From the NCBI RefSeq assembly GCF_008085905.1, contig NZ_VSFF01000008.1, positions 124,001 to 188,000 of the forward strand: a stretch of DNA of 64,000 bases, written 5' to 3'. Both the position numbers and the translations under genes were made by a program. The stretch comes from Actinomadura syzygii. Lineage in GTDB: Bacteria; Actinomycetota; Actinomycetes; Streptosporangiales; Streptosporangiaceae. Below are positions 34,544-42,132 of this stretch, piece after piece. Below the pieces are notes generated by a model. The model did not search any database. It was not told where the DNA came from and saw only the letters and a list, made by a program, of their open reading frames with translations. How positions within the stretch are numbered: the first letter of the stretch is position 1; each line of letters begins with the position of its first letter.

Positions 34544-34950
34544 TGCTGCGCAATCCCGGTGCCGTCCCGACGATGACCTTCGACTGGGGCTCGATCAAAT
34601 GGCTCGTCACGCCGTCCGGCGTGCCTGGCGCGCAGAGCACGCTCGGCGAGGTGATCGTCAACCCGGGGCGCGGGCACGCGCGGCACAACCATCCGGGCGC
34701 GGAGGAGGTCATCTACGTGATCTCCGGCGAGGCGACCCAGATGGTGGACGACAAGGAGCCGTTCACGATCCGGGAGGGCGACGCCGTCCACATCCCGAAG
34801 GGCGTGTGGCATTCCACCTACAACACGACGTGGCGCCCGCTCAGGCTGATCGTGACGTACACGCCGGGCGGCGAGGAGAAGGCCCTCGAAGGCGCACCTG
34901 ATTTCCGGCGATTGGAAACCGGCGCCGTGCCGGAATGGCGGCAGGACTAG
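34543..34950 (+). CDS. Cupin-domain protein
   Basis: The 135-residue single-domain cupin keeps both metal motifs: HARHNHPGAEEVIYVISGE (H-x-H with a following Glu) and GDAVHIPKGVWHSTYN. It probably binds a divalent metal and a small carboxylate or sugar ligand. ATG 34543 is placed by the TGATG overlap with the barrel gene, making a tight operon. It is convergent with the ROK regulator, with only 4 bp between the stops. Confidence 0.93.
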   Translation: MLRNPGAVPTMTFDWGSIKWLVTPSGVPGAQSTLGEVIVNPGRGHARHNHPGAEEVIYVISGEATQMVDDKEPFTIREGDAVHIPKGVWHSTYNTTWRPLRLIVTYTPGGEEKALEGAPDFRRLETGAVPEWRQD

Positions 34951-34954
34951 GCGG

Positions 34955-36151
34955 TCAGTTCGCATTCCATGAATCGAGGCCCGCTTCGGTGAGGAGGGTG
35001 TCGAAGGCGGCGTCGGCGGCGCCGGTCAGCGGGCCTCGCGGGCCGAGGGTGGACGGACGGACGGGCGGCGGCGCGGCCCGCCGGTAGCGCATCAGGGCGG
35101 CGGTGTAGCCGTCGTCCAAGGCTGCGGGCGCGGTCGCGGCGAGGTCGGTGGCTAGGCCGGAGAGCGTGACGACCTCCGGGTCGAGCGCGTTGACGAGGCC
35201 GCCCATGCCGCGTCCCAGCGCGTGCGCGGCCTGCGCGACGGCATCCGAGGCGGCCGGGTCGGAGGAGGCGGCGGCGATGATCCGCTCGGCCTCCGTGCGC
35301 GGATCGCGGGGGGCCGGGCGGCCGAGCGTCCGGGCCATGGCGCGGCCGTCGACCTGGAGGTCCCAGCAGCCGGACGCGCCGCACGGGCAGCGCAGCGCCG
35401 GGTCGCCGAACGGCAGGTGGCCGAACTCGCCGCCCGCGCCGGTCGCGCCGTCGATGGGACGTCCGTCCACGACGAGGACGCCGCCGACCCCGACCTCGAC
35501 CGTCAGGTGCAGGACGACCGGCGCCCCAGCGCCCGCGCCGCGCCGCGCCTCGGCGAGCCCGGCGAGGGAGGCGTCGTTGCCGACGAGGAGCGGGACGCCC
35601 GGCGGCCGCAGCGGTTCGAGCCCGACGTCGTCCCAGCCCAGCCCGGACGCCTGGACGACCGTCGTCCCGCTGACCGCCGCCGCGACGCAGGCCGACACGG
35701 CGCGCAGCCGCCGCCCGTGAAGGGCGCGGCGGTCCGCGACCCGCTCGGCGAGGTCGTCGAGGACGGCGGGCGTGCCGGAGTGGCGGCCCGCGTCCTCGCT
35801 GACGACCCGTCCGCCGAGTTCGACGCACGCGACCCGCCACCCCTCGTGGCTGATGTCGACCACGCAGACGAGCGGGCCCTCCGGGTGGGGGACGAGCGAG
35901 GGCGACGGTCGGCCGCGCCCGCCGGTGCGGGGCGGCGCGTCCTCCTCGATCAGCCGGGCCGCCTTGAGCCGCGCCGTGATCTCGGCGGCGGACCCGCTGC
36001 TCAGCCCGAGCGCGCGGGCCGCGTCCGCCCTGGTCGCGGACGGGTGCGCGTGCGCGTGCCGCAGCACGGCGAGCGCGCCCTGACTCCGCAGGGCCCGTGC
36101 CGAATGCGCGGTCGTCGTCGGCTGAGTCGTCGGCTGAGTCGTCGGCTGCAT
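34955..36151 (-). CDS. ROK-family transcriptional regulator
   Basis: The 398-residue protein has an N-terminal winged helix (LRHAHAHPSATRADAARALGLSSGSAAEITARL) joined to a sugar-kinase-like ROK domain. The ROK domain includes GVGGVLVVDGRPIDGATGAGGEFGH and the zinc-binding CPCGASGCWDLQV. It is expected to repress sugar or amino-sugar genes until its sugar binds. The first residues encode a (TTQP)3 repeat from a 12-bp tandem repeat, so its N-terminal length may vary among strains. It is divergent from an MFS transporter gene across a strong palindrome, the obvious regulator-target pair. Confidence 0.93.
   Translation of the reverse strand: MQPTTQPTTQPTTTAHSARALRSQGALAVLRHAHAHPSATRADAARALGLSSGSAAEITARLKAARLIEEDAPPRTGGRGRPSPSLVPHPEGPLVCVVDISHEGWRVACVELGGRVVSEDAGRHSGTPAVLDDLAERVADRRALHGRRLRAVSACVAAAVSGTTVVQASGLGWDDVGLEPLRPPGVPLLVGNDASLAGLAEARRGAGAGAPVVLHLTVEVGVGGVLVVDGRPIDGATGAGGEFGHLPFGDPALRCPCGASGCWDLQVDGRAMARTLGRPAPRDPRTEAERIIAAASSDPAASDAVAQAAHALGRGMGGLVNALDPEVVTLSGLATDLAATAPAALDDGYTAALMRYRRAAPPPVRPSTLGPRGPLTGAADAAFDTLLTEAGLDSWNAN
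36114..36149. repeat. 12-bp tandem repeat (x3) at the ROK gene start
   Basis: GTCGTCGGCTGA occurs at 36114-36125 and 36126-36137, with a last copy ending in C at 36138-36149. It encodes Thr-Thr-Gln-Pro repeats directly after the start methionine. Such arrays can change copy number by slippage. Confidence 0.85.
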
Positions 36152-36173
36152 GGTGACATCCTGGCCCGCCCGA

Positions 36174-36198
36174 ATTATCCTCGTGTCACGAGCATAAT
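36174..36198. promoter_or_regulatory. 25-bp near-perfect palindrome, probable ROK operator
   Basis: ATTATCCTCGTG (36174-36185), a central T, then CACGAGCATAAT (36187-36198) are inverted repeats matching at 11 of 12 positions. The site is AT-rich at its ends and lies midway between the divergent ROK regulator (start 36151) and MFS gene (start 36214). Confidence 0.75.
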
Positions 36199-36213
36199 CC
36201 TCCGGAGGCGCCC

Positions 36214-37360
36214 ATGGACGACACCGCGACGCTGCGCCGGACGTCCGGCACCTACGGGCTCTACGCGACGCTCGCCTGCCTCGGCTACCTGCTCACCGCG
36301 CTCGGCGCGATCCTCCCCGAGCTGCGCGAGGAGCGCGGGCTGCCGCGCGGCGAGGTCGCCCTCTACCCCTCGGCGTTCGCGCTCGGGCTGGTGATCGTCG
36401 GGCTGGTCGGGCACCGCGCGGCGGCGCGGCTCGGGGCCGCCGCGCTGCCGGTCGCGCTGATCGCGCTGGTCGGCGGCGCCGCGATCATGACGGTCGGCGG
36501 CGGGCGGCTCGGCGCCGGGCTCGGCGCGCTGGTGCTCGGGCTCGGCGGGGCTCGTCCAGCTCGTTCCGGCGGGGCTGCGCGCGATCCACGGCGGGGACGG
36601 GACGATCCCCATCGGCGAGGCGAACGCGGTCGGGAGCACGGCTTCCGTGCTGTCGCCCCTGCTGATCGGCGCGGCCCTCGCGCTCGGCCTCGGCTGGCGG
36701 GTCGCGTTCGCCGGGCCGCCGCTCGCGCTCGCCGCCGTCCTGCTCCTCACCCGGCGGGCCACCGCCCCGGCGCCCGACGAGAGCGAGCCCACCGGGGCCG
36801 GACGGGCGCCGCGCCTCTTCCGCAGCCGGTGGACCGACCTCGTCCTCGCGGTCGGCGTCGAGTTCTGCATGGTGTTCTGGGCGGCGGACTTCCTGCGCTC
36901 GGTGAAGCACCTCGGCTCCGGCACGGCGACGACGTTCTCCGCCGCGTTCGTGGTCGGCATGGCGGCCGGACGGGCGGCGGCGGGCCCGCTGGTCCGCGCG
37001 GCGGGCCGCCCCGACCGGCTGCTCGCCGGGGCGGCCCTCCTCGGCGTCGCCGGGTTCGCCGTGCTGTGGGCGTCGCCCGCGCCGCTCGCGGTCGGTGGGC
37101 TGCTCGTCGTCGGCCTCGGCGTCGCGCTGCTCTACCCCGTGATCCTCGGGCAGGCGCTCGGCGCGTGGCCGTCCCAGCCCGTCCGGGCGGCGGCGCGCTG
37201 CGCGCTCGCGTCCGGCGTGGCGATCGGCGCCGCCCCGCTGCTGCTCGGGACGCTCGCCGACCTCACCACGCTGCGCGCCGCCGTGTTCGTCGCGCCCGCC
37301 CTGCTCGCCGTCCTGCTCCTGCGGTGCGGATGGCGGCTCAGAACGGCACCGGCATCGTGA
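36214..37360 (+). pseudogene. MFS transporter, frameshifted at a G-run
   Basis: The gene begins M-D-D-T-A-T-L-R-R at ATG 36214 and reads as MFS helices 1-4 (YGLYATLACLGYLLTALGAIL). At GGGG 36547-36550 the frame is lost. One base later the protein resumes in the next frame as GLVQLVPAGLRAIHGGDG and continues without gaps (SVLSPLLIGAALALGLGW) to the stop at 37360. Removing one G restores a continuous transporter of about 381 residues. It could be a true pseudogene, a sequencing error in the G-run, or a slippage-regulated gene. It is divergent from the ROK regulator, which would make it the regulated sugar or drug carrier. Confidence 0.88.
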
Positions 37361-38453
37361 CGATGCCCGCATGCGCGAGGATCGTCCCGGCGTCGTCCAC
37401 CGGCGGGTGGATCACGCTCATCAGCCAGCGCTTCACCCACTTGCCCTCCCTGCCGGACAGCGCGATGATCCGGTCCCAGCCGCGCGTGTAGACGGCGCCC
37501 GCCGCGCCGAGGTCCACGTCGGTGACGTAGGGGGCGGGCGCGAAGTCGATCAGCGGGACGCCGAGCAGGTCCGCCGCCGCGTTGTGCCCCGCCGTCTTGC
37601 CCATCGGGACGGCGTGCTGGCAGCTCTGCACCGTCCAGTGGCCGCCGTCCATGCGGGCGGCGGCGACGTCCCCGGCGGCGAACACGTCGCCCGACGCCCG
37701 CAGGTGCGCGTCGACCGTGAGGCGGCCGAGCCGGTCGCGGTCGCCGGGGACGCGGGCGGTGAGCGGGCTCGCCTCCATGCCCGCGGTCCACACGACCGCG
37801 TCCGCCGGGACCCGCGACCCGTCGGCGAGGACGACCCCGCCGTCCGTCACCTCGGTCACCGTCGTGCCGAGCCGCCGCTCGACGCCCAGCTCGTCGAGGG
37901 CCGTCTCGATCGCCGGACGCGGGCCGAAGCCCAGGTCGGGCGCGACCTCGTCCGCCTTCTCGACGAGCACCACCCGGCCCCGTCCGGCCAGCTCGGTCGC
38001 GATCTCCAGCCCCGCGAAGCCCGCGCCGACGACCACGACCGTGTACCCGGCGCGGTCGCGCAGGTGGCCGCGCAGGCGGCGGGCGCCGTCCAGGGTGTCG
38101 ACGTCGAACAGGCGCTCCGCGCCCGGCAGGTCCGGCCGGACGAGGCGGCTGCCCGCCGCGAGCACCAGCCGGTCGTAGCCGATCGGACGGCCGTCCGCGA
38201 CCACGACGTGCTCGTCCACGTCGATGTCCTGCACCGACGCGCGGACGTGCCGCACCCCGACCGGCTCCAGCACCCGCTTCAGCGGCACCGTCGCGAGGTC
38301 CGGCTCCGGCTCGTACAGGCGCGGCCGCAGGACGAGGTCGTCGCCGGGCGCGACCAGCGTCACGCGCAGGTCGCCGTCCCCGCGCACCCGCGCCGCCGCG
38401 GCCGCGCTCCACACCCCGGCGAAACCGCCGCCGACGATCACCACATGCGACAT
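37338..38453 (-). CDS. FAD/NAD(P)-dependent oxidoreductase, NDH-2-like
   Basis: About 371 residues with two dinucleotide-binding motifs: VVIVGGGFAGVWSAAAA at the N-terminus for FAD, and VVVVGAGFAGLEIATELAGRG near residue 150 for NAD(P)H. DVFAAGDVAA is the FAD-binding C-terminal motif. It resembles type II NADH dehydrogenases and related soluble reductases; no CXXC redox pair is visible. ATG 38453 is chosen because GGGGAG is correctly spaced for it and not for ATG 38459. It lies 50 bp after an ECF41 sigma gene. Members of that sigma group are typically linked to an oxidoreductase target, so this is its likely regulon member. Confidence 0.9.
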   Translation of the reverse strand: MSHVVIVGGGFAGVWSAAAAARVRGDGDLRVTLVAPGDDLVLRPRLYEPEPDLATVPLKRVLEPVGVRHVRASVQDIDVDEHVVVADGRPIGYDRLVLAAGSRLVRPDLPGAERLFDVDTLDGARRLRGHLRDRAGYTVVVVGAGFAGLEIATELAGRGRVVLVEKADEVAPDLGFGPRPAIETALDELGVERRLGTTVTEVTDGGVVLADGSRVPADAVVWTAGMEASPLTARVPGDRDRLGRLTVDAHLRASGDVFAAGDVAAARMDGGHWTVQSCQHAVPMGKTAGHNAAADLLGVPLIDFAPAPYVTDVDLGAAGAVYTRGWDRIIALSGREGKWVKRWLMSVIHPPVDDAGTILAHAGIVTMPVPF

Positions 38454-38503
38454 GTCCATCTCCCCTTCGGGTCCGTTGGCGGGAGGTAGACACGGCAGGG
38501 CGC

Positions 38504-39352
38504 TCAGATGTGACCGATCTTCTCCGGATTCGCGACCCGGCGGATCGTGGTGATCCGCCCGTCCTCGATCTCGACGGTGTCGACCCAGACGACGCGGCCG
38601 TCCCGGTAGGTGGCGAGCGCCGGTTCGCCGCCGACCTCGACGGGCGCGACGCGCTCCACCCCGTAGTGCTCGGTGATCCGGGCCAGCAGCCGCGCGATCC
38701 GCTCCGCGCCCGCCACCGGACGCCGGGACGCGACGACCTTGCCGCCGCCGTCCGCGACGTACACCGCGTCCGGATGCAGGAGCTTGACGAGGCGCGCGAA
38801 GTCGCCGTCCTCCGCCGCCGCGCGGAACGCCGCGAGCACCCGCTCCCGCTCCGCCCGGCTCGCCTTCGGCCGCTGCTCGCGGGCGTCCGACACCCGCCTG
38901 CGGGCCCGCGACGCGAGCTTGCGGGACGCCGCCGCCGACTTGCCCAGCACGTCCGCGACCTGGTCGAACGGCACGTCGAACACGTCGTGCAGGACGAACG
39001 CCACCCGCTCCGGCGGGGACAGCTCGTCCATCACCAGCAGCATCGCCGTGCTGACGGAGTCGTCCACGACGATCCGCTCGGCCATGTCGCCGCCGGTGGG
39101 GAGCGGGGCGGGGAGCCACGGGCCGGGGTACGCCTCGCGCCGGACCCGCGCCGACCTCAGCACGTTGTACGCCAGCCGCGCCGCGATCGTCACGAGCCAG
39201 GCGCGCTGGTCGGCGACGTCCGACCGGTCGGCGGCCTCGGCGCGCAGCCACACGTCCTGGACGACGTCCTCCGCCTCCGCGACGCTGCCGAGCAGCCGGT
39301 ACGCCGCGCCGAAGACGGCGGGACGGTGCTCCTCCCAGTCGAGATCGTCCAC
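38504..39352 (-). CDS. ECF41-type RNA polymerase sigma factor with SnoaL-like tail
   Basis: About 282 residues. Sigma region 2 (FGAAYRLLGSVAEAEDVVQDVWLRA) and region 4 (FVLHDVFDVPFDQVADVLGKSAAASRKLASRARRRV) are fused to a SnoaL/NTF2-like C-terminal domain. The linker has the ECF41 WLPxP-type motif (PWLPAPLP), and the tail ends with VANPEKIGH, a variant of the diagnostic NPDKL. In ECF41 the tail replaces a separate anti-sigma factor. GTG 39352 begins 2 nt after the YchJ-like stop, so the pair is coupled. A perfect palindrome, CAGGACGTCCTG (39356-39367), covers the junction. Confidence 0.93.
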   Translation of the reverse strand: MDDLDWEEHRPAVFGAAYRLLGSVAEAEDVVQDVWLRAEAADRSDVADQRAWLVTIAARLAYNVLRSARVRREAYPGPWLPAPLPTGGDMAERIVVDDSVSTAMLLVMDELSPPERVAFVLHDVFDVPFDQVADVLGKSAAASRKLASRARRRVSDAREQRPKASRAERERVLAAFRAAAEDGDFARLVKLLHPDAVYVADGGGKVVASRRPVAGAERIARLLARITEHYGVERVAPVEVGGEPALATYRDGRVVWVDTVEIEDGRITTIRRVANPEKIGHI

Positions 39353-39354
39353 GC

Positions 39355-39735
39355 TCAGGACGTCCTGCCCCGGACGTACACCCACGCGCCGTCATGGCGG
39401 ACGAATCGGCTCACCTCGTGCAACTCGCCGCGTGTGGCGCCGTCCAGGTAGTGGGCGCGGAACTCCACGACGCCCTTGTCGTCGTCGGGCCCGCCGTCCT
39501 CCTCGCGGACGATCTCCAGCCGCACCCAGCGCAGCCCGTCGTCGAACCCGACCCGCTCGGGGCGCGTCGCCGGGTGCCAGCTCGCCAGCAGGTACGCCTC
39601 GTCGCGCTCGGCGAACGCGCTGAACCGCGACCGCATCAGTTCGGCCGCGGTCCGCGCCTGCGCCTCGCCCCGGTGCAACCGTCCGCAACACTCCCGGTAC
39701 CGCGTGCCGACCCCGCACGGACACTTCCTCGCCAC
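39355..39735 (-). CDS. YchJ/UPF0225 family SEC-C-like protein
   Basis: The 126-residue protein opens VARKCPCGVGTRYRECCGRLH, a cysteine-rich zinc site like that of the SEC-C motif. The family core follows: AELMRSRFSAFAERDEAYLLASWHP and VEFRAHYLDG. The function of the family is unknown; zinc binding is expected. GTG 39735 is chosen as the last plausible start before the CPCG motif. It sits directly upstream of, and coupled to, the ECF41 sigma factor gene. Confidence 0.9.
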   Translation of the reverse strand: MARKCPCGVGTRYRECCGRLHRGEAQARTAAELMRSRFSAFAERDEAYLLASWHPATRPERVGFDDGLRWVRLEIVREEDGGPDDDKGVVEFRAHYLDGATRGELHEVSRFVRHDGAWVYVRGRTS

Positions 39736-39798
39736 GTCCCCGATTCTGCCCTGCCGGGCGGGGTACGGCGCTTGCCGGGCGGCGGACGGGCGGGAACG

Positions 39799-40611
39799 AT
39801 GATCGCCATGGCGTCCAGCGACCACCCGGAAATCGACAGCTCGCGCCCGCATCCCGCGCGGATGTGGAACTACTGGATCGGCGGCAAGGACTACTACCCG
39901 ATCGACCAGGAGGTCGGCGAGCAGATCGCGGCGGCGTTCCCCGGCGTCGGCGACATCGCCCGCCATTCCCGGGTCTGCCTCGGCCGGATGGTGCGGCATC
40001 TGGTCGCGGAGGAGGGCGTCCGGCAGTTCATCGACATCGGCACCGGACTTCCGACCCACGACAATACCCACGAGGTCGCGCAGCGCATCGCGCCTGAATG
40101 CCGCGTCGTCTACGTGGACAACGACCCGCTCGTCCTTGTGCACGCCCGGGCCCTTCTCGCCGGGCGTGCGGAAGGCCGGACCGACTACATCGAGTGCGAC
40201 GTCCGCGACCCCGGCCGCATTCTCGCCGAATCCGCGCGGACGCTCGACTTCGACCGTCCGATCGGGCTGATCCTGTTCGGAATCATGGGCAACGTCATCG
40301 ACGACGACGAATCGCAGGCCATCGTCCGGCGGCTCGTGGAGGCGCTGCCGCCGGGCAGTTTCGTGGCGTTCAACGACGGGACCGGCGTCCTCGACCGGGA
40401 AGGGCGGGAAGAGGCGATCCGGCTCGCGGTGGAACAGGGCTCCAGCCCGTATGTGGCCCGCACTCCGGAGGAGATCGCCCGCTATTTCACCGGCCTCGAA
40501 CTGCTGGAACCGGGGATCGTGTCGACGTCGCGATGGCGGCCGGAGGCGACGCCGTTCGGCCCGCCGCCCGAAGTCGACGCGGCCTGCGCCCTGGCCCGCA
40601 AAGTCTCATAG
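39799..40611 (+). CDS. SAM-dependent methyltransferase (PF04672)
   Basis: The 270-residue paralogue of the protein at 19710 keeps ARMWNYWIGGKDYYPIDQ, the SAM loop FIDIGTGLPTHDNTHE and VYVDNDPLVLVHARALL. ATG 39799 or 39808 may start it; the second gives a protein beginning MASSDHPEID. It ends 38 bp before another member of the same family on the same strand, forming a tandem pair that probably arose by duplication. No substrate can be assigned. Confidence 0.92.
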   Translation: MIAMASSDHPEIDSSRPHPARMWNYWIGGKDYYPIDQEVGEQIAAAFPGVGDIARHSRVCLGRMVRHLVAEEGVRQFIDIGTGLPTHDNTHEVAQRIAPECRVVYVDNDPLVLVHARALLAGRAEGRTDYIECDVRDPGRILAESARTLDFDRPIGLILFGIMGNVIDDDESQAIVRRLVEALPPGSFVAFNDGTGVLDREGREEAIRLAVEQGSSPYVARTPEEIARYFTGLELLEPGIVSTSRWRPEATPFGPPPEVDAACALARKVS

Positions 40612-40649
40612 GATTCCCGGATCGGTCAGGACCATTCGAGGAGCCGACG

Positions 40650-41522
40650 ATGCCCCCTTCCGGTGTTACTCCCGGTGACCCTCTCCTTGACCCGGACGGC
40701 GACCCGAATGGGGAGTATCCGCCGCGCCTGGTCGCGGACGCGCAGGGACGGTTCCGCACCGATGTCCCCTCGCCCGCGCGGACCTGGAACTACTGGCTGG
40801 GCGGCAAGGACAACTACCTGATCGACCGGCAGATCGGGGACGCGACCGCCGCGCTGAACCCGGAACTCGTCCCGCTGGCGCGCGAGTCCCGGCAGTTCCT
40901 CATCCGCGTCGTGCGCTACCTGGCCGCGGAGGAGAACGTCCGCAACTTCCTCGACATCGGGGCCGGGTTGCCGACCGAGTCGAACACCCACCAGATCGCG
41001 CAGCGGACCGCGCCCGATTCGCGTGTGGTCTACGTCGACAACGATCCAATGGTGCTCGCGCACGCGCGTGCTCTGATGCGCGGGACGACTCCCGAAGGCG
41101 TCACCGACTACATCGACGCCGATTACCACGACACGCGGCAGATTCTGGCTGAGGCGGCGAACGTGCTGAACTTCAGCCGGCCGATCGCGGTGATGTTCAT
41201 GGGCGTGCTGGGATTCTGCCAGGAGTACAGGACCCTCAAGCGGATCGTGGCGGAGACGATGGCGGGCGTGCCGTCCGGCAGTTTCCTGGTGCTGTGGGAC
41301 TGCACGGACACTTCCGAGGACGCGATGCGCGGCACCAAGAAATACGCCGAGTCGGGGACGCTGCCCTATCTGCTGCGCAGCGTCGAAGAGCTCGACGCCC
41401 TTTTCGACGGCCTGGAGAAAGTCGATCCGGGCATGGTGTCCATCGCGCAATGGCGCCGGGATCCGGAGCACGACGGGCCCGAGCACGTCCACGGCTATGG
41501 CGCGGTCGCCCGCAAACCCTGA
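40650..41522 (+). CDS. SAM-dependent methyltransferase (PF04672), tandem paralogue
   Basis: The 290-residue protein has ARTWNYWLGGKDNYLIDR, FLDIGAGLPTESNTHQ and VYVDNDPMVLAHARALM. Its N-terminal extension of about 30 Pro/Asp/Gly-rich residues is absent from the neighbours. GAGGAG lies upstream of ATG 40650. Differences from the preceding gene in the catalytic half (MFMGVLGFCQEYRTLK against LFGIMGNVIDDDESQ) suggest functional divergence. It is convergent with the CGNR gene, with a gap of 9 bp. Confidence 0.92.
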   Translation: MPPSGVTPGDPLLDPDGDPNGEYPPRLVADAQGRFRTDVPSPARTWNYWLGGKDNYLIDRQIGDATAALNPELVPLARESRQFLIRVVRYLAAEENVRNFLDIGAGLPTESNTHQIAQRTAPDSRVVYVDNDPMVLAHARALMRGTTPEGVTDYIDADYHDTRQILAEAANVLNFSRPIAVMFMGVLGFCQEYRTLKRIVAETMAGVPSGSFLVLWDCTDTSEDAMRGTKKYAESGTLPYLLRSVEELDALFDGLEKVDPGMVSIAQWRRDPEHDGPEHVHGYGAVARKP

Positions 41523-41531
41523 CGATCTCCG

Positions 41532-42083
41532 TCAGCGCGCGCGGTTCCGGTGCGCGGCGACGCGTTCCCGCGTCGCGCAGCGGCGGGAGCAGTACCGGCG
41601 GGGCGGGCCGCTGCCCTGGGTGAGGAAGACGTTCGCGCAGGTCGGCGACGCGCAGACGCCGCCGGGCGCGCGCTGCCCGTCCCACACCAGGACGGTGAGC
41701 GCCAGGCAGGACGAGGCGAGGAACCACTCCGCCCAGGGCGCGTCGTCGTGACCGTCCAGGTGGGGGTGCCAGGGGGTGCGCCCGGCGTGCGAGGTGAGGC
41801 GGAGCCGTCCGGCGCTGCGCTGGAGCAGGTCGTTGAGCGTCGTCGCGGCGTGGTCGACGTCCTCGGCCGCGAAGACCTCGCGCAGCAGGACGGCCACGGC
41901 ACGCATCTCTTGGACATCCTGTGCGGTGAGGTCCAAGGGGTCGTCCTCGCCGTGGGCGCGCAGGACGTCGGCCACCGCGCCGGGCTCCGGATCGTCCTCG
42001 AAAAGGACGTTGACCAGCGCGGACGTCCTGCGTGCGGTGGCCGCCACGGAATGCCGCGACGACCAGTCGGAGGGCGGTCGCAT
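41532..42083 (-). CDS. CGNR zinc-finger / ABATE-domain regulator
   Basis: The 183-residue protein has an N-terminal ABATE-like region (TSALVNVLFED to DLTAQDVQEMRAVAVLLREVF) and a C-terminal CGNR-type zinc finger (CASPTCANVFLTQGSGPPRRYCSRRCATRERVAAHR) with four cysteines. Such proteins are thought to be stress- or ligand-responsive transcription factors. ATG 42083 begins it. It is divergent from an MFS gene across an operator-like palindrome with a further half-site, so it probably represses that transporter and itself. Confidence 0.92.
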   Translation of the reverse strand: MRPPSDWSSRHSVAATARRTSALVNVLFEDDPEPGAVADVLRAHGEDDPLDLTAQDVQEMRAVAVLLREVFAAEDVDHAATTLNDLLQRSAGRLRLTSHAGRTPWHPHLDGHDDAPWAEWFLASSCLALTVLVWDGQRAPGGVCASPTCANVFLTQGSGPPRRYCSRRCATRERVAAHRNRAR

Positions 42084-42093
42084 GCCGTCGAGT

Positions 42094-42132
42094 GTAACGC
42101 TTCTCGACAAGGTTTGCGTTACCTGCGTAACG
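42094..42132. promoter_or_regulatory. CGTTAC/GTAACG operator between CGNR and MFS genes
   Basis: CGTTAC (42117-42122) and GTAACG (42127-42132) form a perfect 6-bp dyad spaced by 4 nt. It overlaps the MFS GTG at 42132. A third half-site, GTAACGC, lies at 42094-42100 near the CGNR start. This is the likely CGNR-protein binding region. Confidence 0.6.
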
